Shown here: piece after piece, positions 9,252 to 15,891 of the stretch | Layout of the letters: each line of letters starts with the position of its first letter | Numbering within the stretch: the first letter of the stretch is position 1 | Assembly: GCA_004791255.1 (NCBI GenBank) | Contig: SRUQ01000015.1 | Span: 1 to 64,000, forward strand | DNA length: 64,000 nucleotides | From: a bacterium M00.F.Ca.ET.205.01.1.1 | Lineage (GTDB): Bacteria > Pseudomonadota > Alphaproteobacteria > Rhizobiales > Rhizobiaceae | Reading direction: 5' to 3' | Notes under the pieces: generated by a model | Seen by the model: the letters and a program-made list of their open reading frames with translations, nothing else | Told to the model about the DNA's origin: nothing | Database searches by the model: none | Made by a program: the position numbers and the translations under genes

Positions 9252-9563
9252 CTAGGTATGATGTTCGTGTTGCGCCCGTGTCCTCGCCGCCTTCTTCGCG
9301 GACGCCGACCGCTCGGCTGCTGACCTGTTTGCCGACGCTGCGCCACCTTTGTCGCCGCCTTTGTGAGCAGCCGGATTGCCGGTGTGCTTGCCGCGCCCCG
9401 AGCCGCCCTCCTTCTTGCCGCCGCCATCATCCTTGTTGACGGTTGCCCACGCGCGCCGCTCGGCTTCCTTCTCGGAAACCCCGCGCTTTTCATAGCCTCC
9501 CGCAATGTGGTCGGCCTTGCGTTCCTGCTTGTCCGTGTATTTTGATTTGTCGCCGCCTGGCAT
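9252..9563 (-). CDS. Small Lys/Gly-rich stress-type protein (103 aa)
   Basis: Highly charged, low-complexity protein. The N-terminus (GGDKSKYTDKQERKADHI, then GYEKRGVSEKEAERRAWATVN) is a widespread rhizobial family often labelled plasmid stabilization protein, a name I consider unsupported. The C-terminus is a Gly/Lys/Ala tail with KHTGNPAAHKGG. It resembles KGG-type small stress proteins and is probably disordered. GGAGG precedes the ATG, and the gene begins only 9 bases after the preceding small gene, so the two form an operon. Function is unknown; a general stress role is inferred from the promoter and neighbours. Confidence 0.75.
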   Translation of the reverse strand: MPGGDKSKYTDKQERKADHIAGGYEKRGVSEKEAERRAWATVNKDDGGGKKEGGSGRGKHTGNPAAHKGGDKGGAASANRSAAERSASAKKAARTRAQHEHHT

Positions 9564-9572
9564 TGCTGCCTC

Positions 9573-9785
9573 CTATTTGTCTCGTCTGGTCTTCAGCGCA
9601 TCGCCGAGACCGCGTTTGTCGGGATCCTTGAGATTTTCTCCTGCCGCATCGCGATCCTCATCCGGGTCATCTTCGGCCGGCAAATAACCCGCAGGGCGGT
9701 CTTCCGGTGGGCCTTCCCACCGTGGCTTTTGATCGGTGGTGCCCGGCGCGCCGTCGCGGGGCATGTGATTCCTTGTCGGGTTCAT
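9573..9785 (-). CDS. Small acidic hypothetical protein (70 aa), first gene of stress operon
   Basis: Hydrophilic, Asp/Glu/Pro-rich protein (starts MNPTRNHMPRDG; contains YLPAEDDPDEDRDAAGENL) without membrane segments or a known domain, likely intrinsically disordered. I place the start at 9785 because AGGAG lies about 9 bases upstream; upstream in-frame starts would extend it into the promoter. A GGAAC-N17-GTT motif ends 33 bases before the start. It heads a run with the 103-aa protein and probably the dehydrogenase. Confidence 0.65.
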   Translation of the reverse strand: MNPTRNHMPRDGAPGTTDQKPRWEGPPEDRPAGYLPAEDDPDEDRDAAGENLKDPDKRGLGDALKTRRDK

Positions 9786-9817
9786 AGCTCGCATCTCCTG
9801 GAGAGGATGCGTGTTCC

Positions 9818-9842
9818 AACCAACCACCGGACCGGTTGTTCC
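9818..9842 (-). promoter_or_regulatory. Candidate EcfG (general stress sigma) promoter
   Basis: On the minus strand GGAAC (9842-9838) is followed by 17 bases and GTT (9820-9818). Alphaproteobacterial EcfG/RpoE2-type sigma factors recognise GGAAC, a 16-18 base spacer and a GTT-containing -10. The predicted start of transcription would leave a leader of roughly 20 bases carrying the AGGAG site of the gene starting at 9785. Position and gene content both fit. Confidence 0.55.
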
Positions 9843-10035
9843 AATCACAAGCAAAATAACCACCGCTATGATCGAGCAGCGCGGCTGCAAGATTGGCGTC
9901 AACAGTGGTTACGGGAGGGCATAGAGGCGGCTTTCGCCGGCCGCCATTGCGTCCATGATCACGAGATATTTCGCGCGGAACGCGCCGCCTTCTTTCGGAT
10001 TGAAGGGAGGTGCGGGGCACAATCCCAAACGACAA

Positions 10036-10166
10036 GACGCAGGTGGCCAGGCGAAGGAAGCGCTGCCGCTGTTGCGCAAGACCCTCAACGAGGAATCGGC
10101 AACGGACGAGCGCTGAGTGCCTTGGGTGAAGGCGGCGCCAACGAGCGCGCCTCGCAGGCCGCCTGA
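10036..10166 (+). pseudogene. Frameshifted C-terminal remnant of a DUF892 (YciE/YciF-like) gene
   Basis: One frame reads AKEALPLLRKTLNEESATDE and stops at 10114-10116. The next frame continues as LSALGEGGANERASQAA and stops at 10164-10166. Joined, they match my recollection of the C-terminal helix and tail of ferritin-like DUF892 stress proteins (a TLxEExATDxxLxxLAE pattern). The frames join near 10113, so a single-base loss explains the break. No N-terminal part was recognised in the preceding 200 bases. It sits beside the general-stress operon, where such genes are common. Confidence 0.55.
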
Positions 10167-10174
10167 ATTCCGGG

Positions 10175-10201
10175 ACCCGCGCTCTTCCAAAGGGCGCGGG
10201 T
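10175..10201. terminator. Hairpin after the DUF892 remnant
   Basis: ACCCGCGC (10175-10182) pairs exactly with GCGCGGGT (10194-10201), and the stem can extend inward by four weaker pairs around a small loop. It lies nine bases past the remnant stop, as a transcription terminator would, but no T-tract follows on the plus strand. Confidence 0.4.
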
Positions 10202-10254
10202 TACCGCCTGCTCCTTCCTCATGACGATTGTGACCTACCGGCCTAAAGCCAAAA

Positions 10255-10851
10255 TCATTTCCACCAATCAAGGATTTCCTCAACCGATCCCACCTCGACA
10301 TGATGCGAGTACCGCTGCGTGAACAGCCGGAGGATATTTTCATAGGCCTCGTCGGACGTGCTGCAGATGGCGTCCTCGGCGAGTACAACCCGAAAACCCA
10401 GGTCGATCGCGCCCATGACTGTCGCGAGGACGCACATGTCGGCTTCGCCGCCGCTGATGATCAGTGTGTCGATCCTCCCGGCAAAAAGGGTTCGAGCGAG
10501 CTCTCCGCCGAACCAGGGGGAATACACTGGCTTGTCGAATGTTCTCGCTGGCGGCACGAATGAATTCAGCGGCGGCGCCAACTCGATGATTTCGACGCCT
10601 GCCCGTTCCAAAGTCATCTCCGCCCAGCGCTGGAAATAGCTTCGCCACGCTCCTTGTCCTTCGCCCGGGCGCCTGGCGGGTATGAAGCGGGTAAAGATCG
10701 TCTTGCGCGGGTTCTTCTCGACCAGGCGGATTACCATTGGCAATGTTGCCGGTAGCCAGCTCACCGCCCATGAGCCCGGGGGCATGAACATTTTTTGCAT
10801 GTCGACGCAGATATGCGCCGTTCTGTTGGAGAGAGGCTGCTGGATGGTCAT
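10255..10851 (-). CDS. Isochorismatase-family cysteine hydrolase
   Basis: Cytoplasmic hydrolase of the isochorismatase/nicotinamidase superfamily, 198 residues. The catalytic triad is visible: Asp17 in CVDMQ, Lys107 in DKPVYS and Cys140 in EADMCV, preceded by the cis-peptide region ISGGE. The substrate cannot be told from sequence; amidase activity on a small molecule is likely. Its ATG overlaps the stop of the pyrophosphatase gene by four bases, so the two are translated together. Confidence 0.88.
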   Translation of the reverse strand: MTIQQPLSNRTAHICVDMQKMFMPPGSWAVSWLPATLPMVIRLVEKNPRKTIFTRFIPARRPGEGQGAWRSYFQRWAEMTLERAGVEIIELAPPLNSFVPPARTFDKPVYSPWFGGELARTLFAGRIDTLIISGGEADMCVLATVMGAIDLGFRVVLAEDAICSTSDEAYENILRLFTQRYSHHVEVGSVEEILDWWK

Positions 10852-11393
10852 CCGGTTTCCTTCAACCGGCGGCGGAAAGCTTTCATCCCCTTTCTCAGGG
10901 AGGCAACCGCTTCGGCGGCATCCTGCCAGCCTTTCACCTTGATCTTCTTGCCGGTGCCGCGCACGGACAAGTGGAAAAACTGCTCGATTTGACGGCGCAG
11001 TTCGTCAGGGACGTGATCCCCGGCGACTGGATCGTCGGTTGCATCGTCCTGGTGCGGGCAAAAGATATACCTGTCATTGCGGATTTCACCACCATCGCGG
11101 TCCTTCTGCCTGATGCGCAGGGCCCCGAGCAGATCGCATTTGATGACGACGCCGGGAGCCGACGCGGCCTGATGGATGACCATGCCGTCCAAAGGATCGC
11201 CATCTTCGCCCAAAGTCGATGGGACGAACCCCCAATCGAATGGGTAGGTATTCCCCTTCGGCAACGGCCGAGCGTATTGGAAAACAGCAGATTTCGGCTC
11301 GTAGGCGATCTTCGACGCCGAGCCTCTCGGCGTCTCAACAACAACGCGGAAATGGCCCCCGGACAGGGTGGGAAGCTTGAGAAGATTTGCCAT
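10848..11393 (-). CDS. Family I inorganic pyrophosphatase-like protein
   Basis: Hydrolyses pyrophosphate to phosphate in the cytoplasm. The family I metal-binding signature DGDPLD (Asp64, Asp66, Asp69) is present, along with YPFDWGFVPST and a C-terminal half matching the fold, although it diverges from the housekeeping enzyme (FHLSVRGTGKKIKVKGW). I place the start at MANLLKL (11393), giving 181 residues; an in-frame ATG at 11462 would add 23 residues with no family counterpart. The gene leads a two-gene unit with the isochorismatase-like protein. A symmetric GGAAC-N17-GTTCC element lies about 90 bases upstream, suggesting stress control. Confidence 0.82.
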   Translation of the reverse strand: MANLLKLPTLSGGHFRVVVETPRGSASKIAYEPKSAVFQYARPLPKGNTYPFDWGFVPSTLGEDGDPLDGMVIHQAASAPGVVIKCDLLGALRIRQKDRDGGEIRNDRYIFCPHQDDATDDPVAGDHVPDELRRQIEQFFHLSVRGTGKKIKVKGWQDAAEAVASLRKGMKAFRRRLKETG

Positions 11394-11484
11394 AGGACCA
11401 TCCGTTGCTTTGCAAAGCGGACACGGCCCGTGCTCGTCTCGCAGTCCGGCGGGCCGGCACATATCCAGAGCTCGCCGTGCATAG

Positions 11485-11511
11485 GGAACTTCTCTTGCGC
11501 TCGAATGTTCC
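11485..11511. promoter_or_regulatory. Symmetric candidate EcfG promoter, readable in both directions
   Basis: On the plus strand GGAAC (11485-11489), 17 bases, then GTT (11507-11509) extended to GTTCC (11511). Because GTTCC is the complement of GGAAC, the minus strand reads GGAAC-N17-GTT as well. The plus reading fits the gene at 11534 (leader of about 18 bases with AAAGGGA). The minus reading fits the pyrophosphatase operon. Confidence 0.5.
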
Positions 11512-11533
11512 GATCCACAAAGGGACGGTTCAA

Positions 11534-11758
11534 ATGGCTAAGTTTTCTCCGCATATCTTGAAGGGTATTGGCTACCTGATCTCAACGCTAAGCGTCGCCT
11601 TGCTTGCCGTTGTCAGCTGGAAAAGCGCTTCGCAAAATCCTGCCTTGCTTGCCTGCCTCTTCGGAGGCGCCGCGGCCTCCGTCGCCGGCATGTGCTTTCG
11701 CTGGGCATCGTACGTGATTGAGAAACGGCAGAAGCGGCCTCGAGCAGCAAGCCGTTAA
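11534..11758 (+). CDS. Small two-helix membrane protein (74 aa)
   Basis: Hypothetical inner-membrane protein. Two hydrophobic segments are visible (about residues 10-30, YLISTLSVALLAVVSW, and 37-58, ALLACLFGGAAASVAGMCF), with a basic C-terminal tail (EKRQKRPRAASR). The ATG follows AAAGGGA with 9-base spacing, directly behind a candidate stress promoter. No family is recognised. It diverges from the pyrophosphatase operon. Confidence 0.65.
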   Translation: MAKFSPHILKGIGYLISTLSVALLAVVSWKSASQNPALLACLFGGAAASVAGMCFRWASYVIEKRQKRPRAASR

Positions 11759-11841
11759 ACTTTTCCCGCCGACATGCGTTGTTCTTCGCCACGCCGGTTC
11801 TTCCGGCAGGATCATGCGGCAGCCAGCGAGAGGCTCAACTG

Positions 11842-12594
11842 ATGTATTTCATGGCATTGGCCACCGATTATGACGGCACGCTGGCGCATGACGGGCTGGT
11901 CGCCGCAAGCACGGTCTCGGCGCTGGTAAAGCTGAAGAAATCCGGCCGCAAGCTCATTCTGGTCACCGGCCGCGAATTGCCCGATCTCAAGGAGGTGTTT
12001 CCGGAAATCGGTCTGTTTGACAAGGTTGTGGCGGAAAACGGAGCGCTGGTCTACACCCCCGCCAGCGAGGAGGAGCGCACGATATCGCCCTCGCCTTCCA
12101 CCGATCTCATCGACAGACTTAAAAAGCGCGGCGTGAAGCCGCTTTCAGTCGGCCGCTCGATCGTCGCCACATGGGAGCCGCATCAGGTAACAGTGCTCGA
12201 TGTCATCAAGCAGCTCGGCCTGGACCTGGAAATCATCTTCAACAAGGGCGCGGTGATGATCCTGCCCTCCGGCATCAACAAGGCGACCGGGCTGGCGGCC
12301 GCCCTCGAAGACCTGAAACTGTCGCCGCACAATGTGGTGGCCGTTGGCGATGCCGAGAACGACCACGCCTTCCTCAGAGCCTCGGGCTGCGGCGTCGCGG
12401 TCGCCAACGCACTGCCCGCCGTCAAGGAAACCGCCGACCTCATCACCAAGGAGACGCGCGGTGAAGGTGTCGAGAAACTGATCCGCAAGCTGATCAAGCG
12501 CGATCATCTGATCGCCAAGAAGCATCCGCGCGGCATCTTGCTTGGTACCTCCGTGGCAAGGAGATCTATCTGTCGCCGGTGGAGACGGTTTTGA
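11842..12594 (+). CDS. HAD-IIB phosphatase domain, 5' part of a frameshifted HAD/ATPase gene
   Basis: HAD superfamily phosphatase of the Cof/sucrose-phosphatase type (class IIB cap). Motif I is DYDGTLA near residue 10, motif II a Thr in ILVTGR, and motifs III/IV are a Lys followed by GDAENDHAFL. The ATG at 11842 has GAGAGG 9 bases upstream. After residue 235 (HPRGILLGT) the reading changes to an unlikely tail (SVARRSICRRWRRF). The alternative frame continues LRGKEIYLSP straight into the ATPase encoded next, so one base seems missing between about 12544 and 12550. The intact protein would be about 570 residues. The substrate is unknown. Confidence 0.8.
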   Translation: MYFMALATDYDGTLAHDGLVAASTVSALVKLKKSGRKLILVTGRELPDLKEVFPEIGLFDKVVAENGALVYTPASEEERTISPSPSTDLIDRLKKRGVKPLSVGRSIVATWEPHQVTVLDVIKQLGLDLEIIFNKGAVMILPSGINKATGLAAALEDLKLSPHNVVAVGDAENDHAFLRASGCGVAVANALPAVKETADLITKETRGEGVEKLIRKLIKRDHLIAKKHPRGILLGTSVARRSICRRWRRF

Positions 12595-13553
12595 TCGCCG
12601 GAAGCTCGGGCATAGGCAAATCGACACTCGCCACGGCGCTCACCGAGAGGCTGGTCGAAAAGGGATTGCAGTTCTGCATTTTCGACCCCGAGGGCGATTA
12701 TGATGGGTTGAAAGGTGCAGTGCCGCTCGGCAACGGCTCGACCGCGCCGAGCAAGGAGCCACTGCTGGAACTGATCGAGAGGCCCGACACCAATATCGTA
12801 GTCAACGGGTTGGCGCTGAAGGTCGACGAACGTCCCGATTTCTTTGCCGAATTACTGCCCGGCCTCGGGCATGTCCGCTACCGGACAGCAAGACCGCACT
12901 GGCTGATCATCGACGAGGCGCATCATTTGATACCCAAACGGCGGGGCGACACGCGGGCCGTGCTTTCGATCGAACTGCCCGGAACTGTACTGATCACCGT
13001 CCACCCGGAGGCGATTTCGACCGATGCACTGCGCCTGGTAACGGCGGTGATCGCGCTAGGCCCGAAGGCCAGGAACGTGATCAAGACCTTCTGCAAGGAA
13101 ACCGGACTGCCGGCGCCAAAGGACATTCCGCTGCCCAGGGGTGACCGGGTGTTGTTCTGGCGGCCGCACGAGGACAAGCGGCCGTTCACGGTGAAGGCGA
13201 TCGAGCCGAGCCAATCGCTCAAGCGGCACAGCCGCAAATATGCCGAGGGTGAACTCGATGAAGCGGGCAGCTTCTACTTCACCGGACCGGAGAAGGCGAT
13301 GAACCTGAGGGCGCACAACCTCATCATCTTCGCCCAGATGGCGGCGGGCATCGATGACAGGACTTGGGAATATCACCTGCACGCCGGCGACTATTCCAAA
13401 TGGTTTCGCCATCAAATCAGGGACAAGGACCTTGCTCGCGAAACGGCCGAGGCGGAGAAGAACAAGTCATTGTCGGCCGAAGAGAGCCGCAAGCTGGTGA
13501 TCGACGCCGTCCGCCGCCGCTATACGGCGCCCGCCACGGCTCCGGAGCAGTAG
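12579..13553 (+). CDS. HerA/DUF87-like P-loop ATPase, 3' part of the frameshifted HAD/ATPase gene
   Basis: P-loop ATPase resembling the HerA/VirB4 group. Walker A is GSSGIGKST within the first 16 residues, and Walker B is HWLIIDEAHH, followed by a region like PGTVLITVHPEAIS. The Walker A strand normally sits well inside such proteins, so a start at GTG 12579 is implausible. Coding sense extends upstream in this frame (LRGKEIYLSPVE) to join the HAD domain. Unless there is a sequencing error or ribosomal frameshifting, the C-terminal domain would not be made from the HAD start. The 3' end is Glu/Lys-rich. I infer a nucleotide-driven partner to the phosphatase domain; no function is established. 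Confidence 0.75.
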   Translation: METVLIAGSSGIGKSTLATALTERLVEKGLQFCIFDPEGDYDGLKGAVPLGNGSTAPSKEPLLELIERPDTNIVVNGLALKVDERPDFFAELLPGLGHVRYRTARPHWLIIDEAHHLIPKRRGDTRAVLSIELPGTVLITVHPEAISTDALRLVTAVIALGPKARNVIKTFCKETGLPAPKDIPLPRGDRVLFWRPHEDKRPFTVKAIEPSQSLKRHSRKYAEGELDEAGSFYFTGPEKAMNLRAHNLIIFAQMAAGIDDRTWEYHLHAGDYSKWFRHQIRDKDLARETAEAEKNKSLSAEESRKLVIDAVRRRYTAPATAPEQ

Positions 13554-13762
13554 GAGCTGGTCGCTGCAATCCATGCGGGCCTGGGACGAGTTGTCTAATC
13601 GTCTGAGTTCGATTGGCTGATAGATCTACCACCTTCATTTGGAACCTGTCGCGGCTAGTCGGGAGCGCCGCTTGCGAAAGGTCTGCGCTGTATCGCCTTG
13701 AACACCTCCGTCATTCCATACTAGTTGACCAGGAGGGTTGGCGGGCCAAAGTGGAACTTCAA

Positions 13763-15853
13763 ATGAATCTTCCCATCTTCGCCATCAACCTCGATCGCGA
13801 GACCGATCGCTGGAACGAATTGCGCGCCAGCGCCGAAGCGGCCGGCTTGACCCTGCAGCGCATCGCCGCCGTCGACGGCCGCGCCATCGCTGAAAAGGAC
13901 TGGACGGAGATCGATCTTGCGGCCGCACGCAAGATGAGCGGACGTGACATTCTGCCCGGCGAATATGCCTGCTACCGCAGCCATCTCAAAGCGCTGGAAG
14001 CGTTCCTGGCCGGTGGCGAGGCCTATGGCCTGATTGTCGAGGACGACGTCCTCTTCCGCGAAGACACCTCGCGGCGCATCCAGGCCATCATCGCCGCGGT
14101 GCCGGATTTCGACGTGATCAAGCTCACCAACCATCGCACGAGCCTGTTCATGCGCGCCATCGAGACGATGCAGGGCGATGAGATCGGGCGCGCGCTGCAT
14201 GGCCCGCAAGGCTCGGCCGCCGCCTATCTGGTGACGCGGGAGGGCGCGCGGCAGTTGGTCTCGGCGCTGGCGGTGATGACAATGCCGTGGGACATCGCAC
14301 TCGAACGATTTTGGGATACCGGCCTGAAGATCTATTCGGTCCGCCAAAACGTGCTCGGCTTTGCCGACAGCAGCAAGGTCTCCGGCATAGTCGGCCCCTC
14401 GGGTAGCTACAAGTCCGCGCGGTTTGCCTGGCCGAAGCGGTTGGGTGCCGGCGCGGCGCGGACCAGGGATCAGCTGAGCCGCCTGCATCACACCCTTCTG
14501 CGCCCGCCCTTGCCACGGGAAACTCAGGACCACGCCGAAGACGGCTCGCCGCGCACCAAGCTGCTTCTGGTTCTTGCCGCACTCGCCATTCTCGCTCTGG
14601 TCTCCGTCGTCTGGCGCGAGGCTGACACCTACCGCTATGCGGGACTGGCGCTCGCTATGGTCGCGCTTATCCGCTGGTTCAGGCTGGACCTGTGGACGTA
14701 CAACAAACCGCTGATCGGATGGGTCGGCTTTTTGTGCCTGGGCTGGTCGCTCTATGCCTTCGCCCGACTGGCGATGGTCTATTTCGGCACCGGCCAGTTG
14801 GGTGCCTCGGAAGGCATCTATCTGTTTCCGCTGTTTTATGCGACGACCGGCTTCGCCTTCCTGCTGTTTGTCAGGCAGCCCGCGCAACTCGTCCTCGGGT
14901 TCATGATCCTCAGCCTGGTCTTCCTGGCGGCTGATACCGGCTGTCGGGACATGCTTCACGGCATCAGACCGGAGCCGTGGCTTTTCAACAATCCCATTCA
15001 CGCGTCGGTGGCGGCCGGTTTCATCTTCCTTTGCACGCTGCAGTTCATGGCCTACACGGCCCAAAGAACGGACCTGAACACCACATACAGAAGCCTGCAC
15101 TGGGCGCTGTCGGCGGCCGTCCTCCTGTTTGCCCTCGCCAACATCATTGCACTGCGGTCAAAGGGCGTCTGGCTGGCGCTCGCGCTGGTCCTGCTCCTGT
15201 TGGCGGTCATGACCCTGGCGAAAGGCCATCGTCGCGAGATGATGATCGGAGGCGGCGTGTTAGCGATCGTGGCAGCCGGCTTCGTCGCCTCTTACAACAT
15301 CTTCTGGTCCACCGCCGGCGACACCATGATCTTCGTCAAGACCCTGGCTCTGGATGTTTTCAACCACGGGGTCCTCCCCGCCTTCGACCACGCCATTGCG
15401 AGCGATACGATCCCGGTCGCGGCCAGGGAGCGGCTGATGCTGTGGGCCGATGCGATCGAGGTGTGGAAACGCCACCCGATCTTCGGAGCCAGTTCCGGTT
15501 GGCTCACCGAATGGCAGAACAGGACCTATCATCCCGCCATCTACAACGTGTTCCACAACGGCTATCTGGAGATCGCCGTGCGCTATGGCGTGGTCGGGCT
15601 GGCGTTCTTTGTCTTCCTATACACCTGGTCGTCCAGGCAGGTCCTGCTGGCCGCGAAGGCAAGGCTTGTCGCTCCGGCCGCCTGGTCTTGCTACATCTCG
15701 ACGCTGGTCTTCTTCGCCATCACCGTCCTCACCAACTCGAACAACCGGTTGGGGGTGGGCGAGGCCTTCATGTGGTTCGCTGCCGCATTCGGCTTTTATT
15801 GTTTCTATCTTCGCCAGCAGAAGAACCTGGTCGAGCCGCGAACCTATTTCTAG
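13763..15853 (+). CDS. Fusion of family 25 glycosyltransferase and O-antigen ligase-like membrane protein
   Basis: One 696-residue reading frame with two halves. Residues 1 to about 190 are a GT25 (LPS biosynthesis) glycosyltransferase: NLPIFAINLDRETDRW at the start, IAAVDGRAI, CYRSHLKALEAFL and the metal-binding acidic cluster VEDDV near residue 93. From about 265 onward there are ten or so membrane helices and the O-antigen ligase/polymerase (Wzy_C) feature FHNGYLEIAVRYGVVGL near residue 597. The protein would combine sugar transfer at the cytoplasmic face with polymer ligation or polymerisation in the inner membrane. The ATG at 13763 is chosen from the domain boundary; a GTG at 13751 also fits. 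No other LPS genes adjoin it. Confidence 0.85.
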   Translation: MNLPIFAINLDRETDRWNELRASAEAAGLTLQRIAAVDGRAIAEKDWTEIDLAAARKMSGRDILPGEYACYRSHLKALEAFLAGGEAYGLIVEDDVLFREDTSRRIQAIIAAVPDFDVIKLTNHRTSLFMRAIETMQGDEIGRALHGPQGSAAAYLVTREGARQLVSALAVMTMPWDIALERFWDTGLKIYSVRQNVLGFADSSKVSGIVGPSGSYKSARFAWPKRLGAGAARTRDQLSRLHHTLLRPPLPRETQDHAEDGSPRTKLLLVLAALAILALVSVVWREADTYRYAGLALAMVALIRWFRLDLWTYNKPLIGWVGFLCLGWSLYAFARLAMVYFGTGQLGASEGIYLFPLFYATTGFAFLLFVRQPAQLVLGFMILSLVFLAADTGCRDMLHGIRPEPWLFNNPIHASVAAGFIFLCTLQFMAYTAQRTDLNTTYRSLHWALSAAVLLFALANIIALRSKGVWLALALVLLLLAVMTLAKGHRREMMIGGGVLAIVAAGFVASYNIFWSTAGDTMIFVKTLALDVFNHGVLPAFDHAIASDTIPVAARERLMLWADAIEVWKRHPIFGASSGWLTEWQNRTYHPAIYNVFHNGYLEIAVRYGVVGLAFFVFLYTWSSRQVLLAAKARLVAPAAWSCYISTLVFFAITVLTNSNNRLGVGEAFMWFAAAFGFYCFYLRQQKNLVEPRTYF

Positions 15854-15891
15854 AACGGCCGAATGGCGCGCCGCTACCCCTGGGCGGCGGC

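Noticed and set aside
9909..10388. 159-aa minus-strand frame over the DUF892 remnant
   Set aside because: It runs through the isochorismatase gene in another frame and matches nothing known.
13721..15100. 459-aa minus-strand frame opposite the GT25/ligase gene
   Set aside because: The plus strand has recognisable GT25 and membrane domains; the minus frame is Arg/Gln/Gly-rich without motifs.
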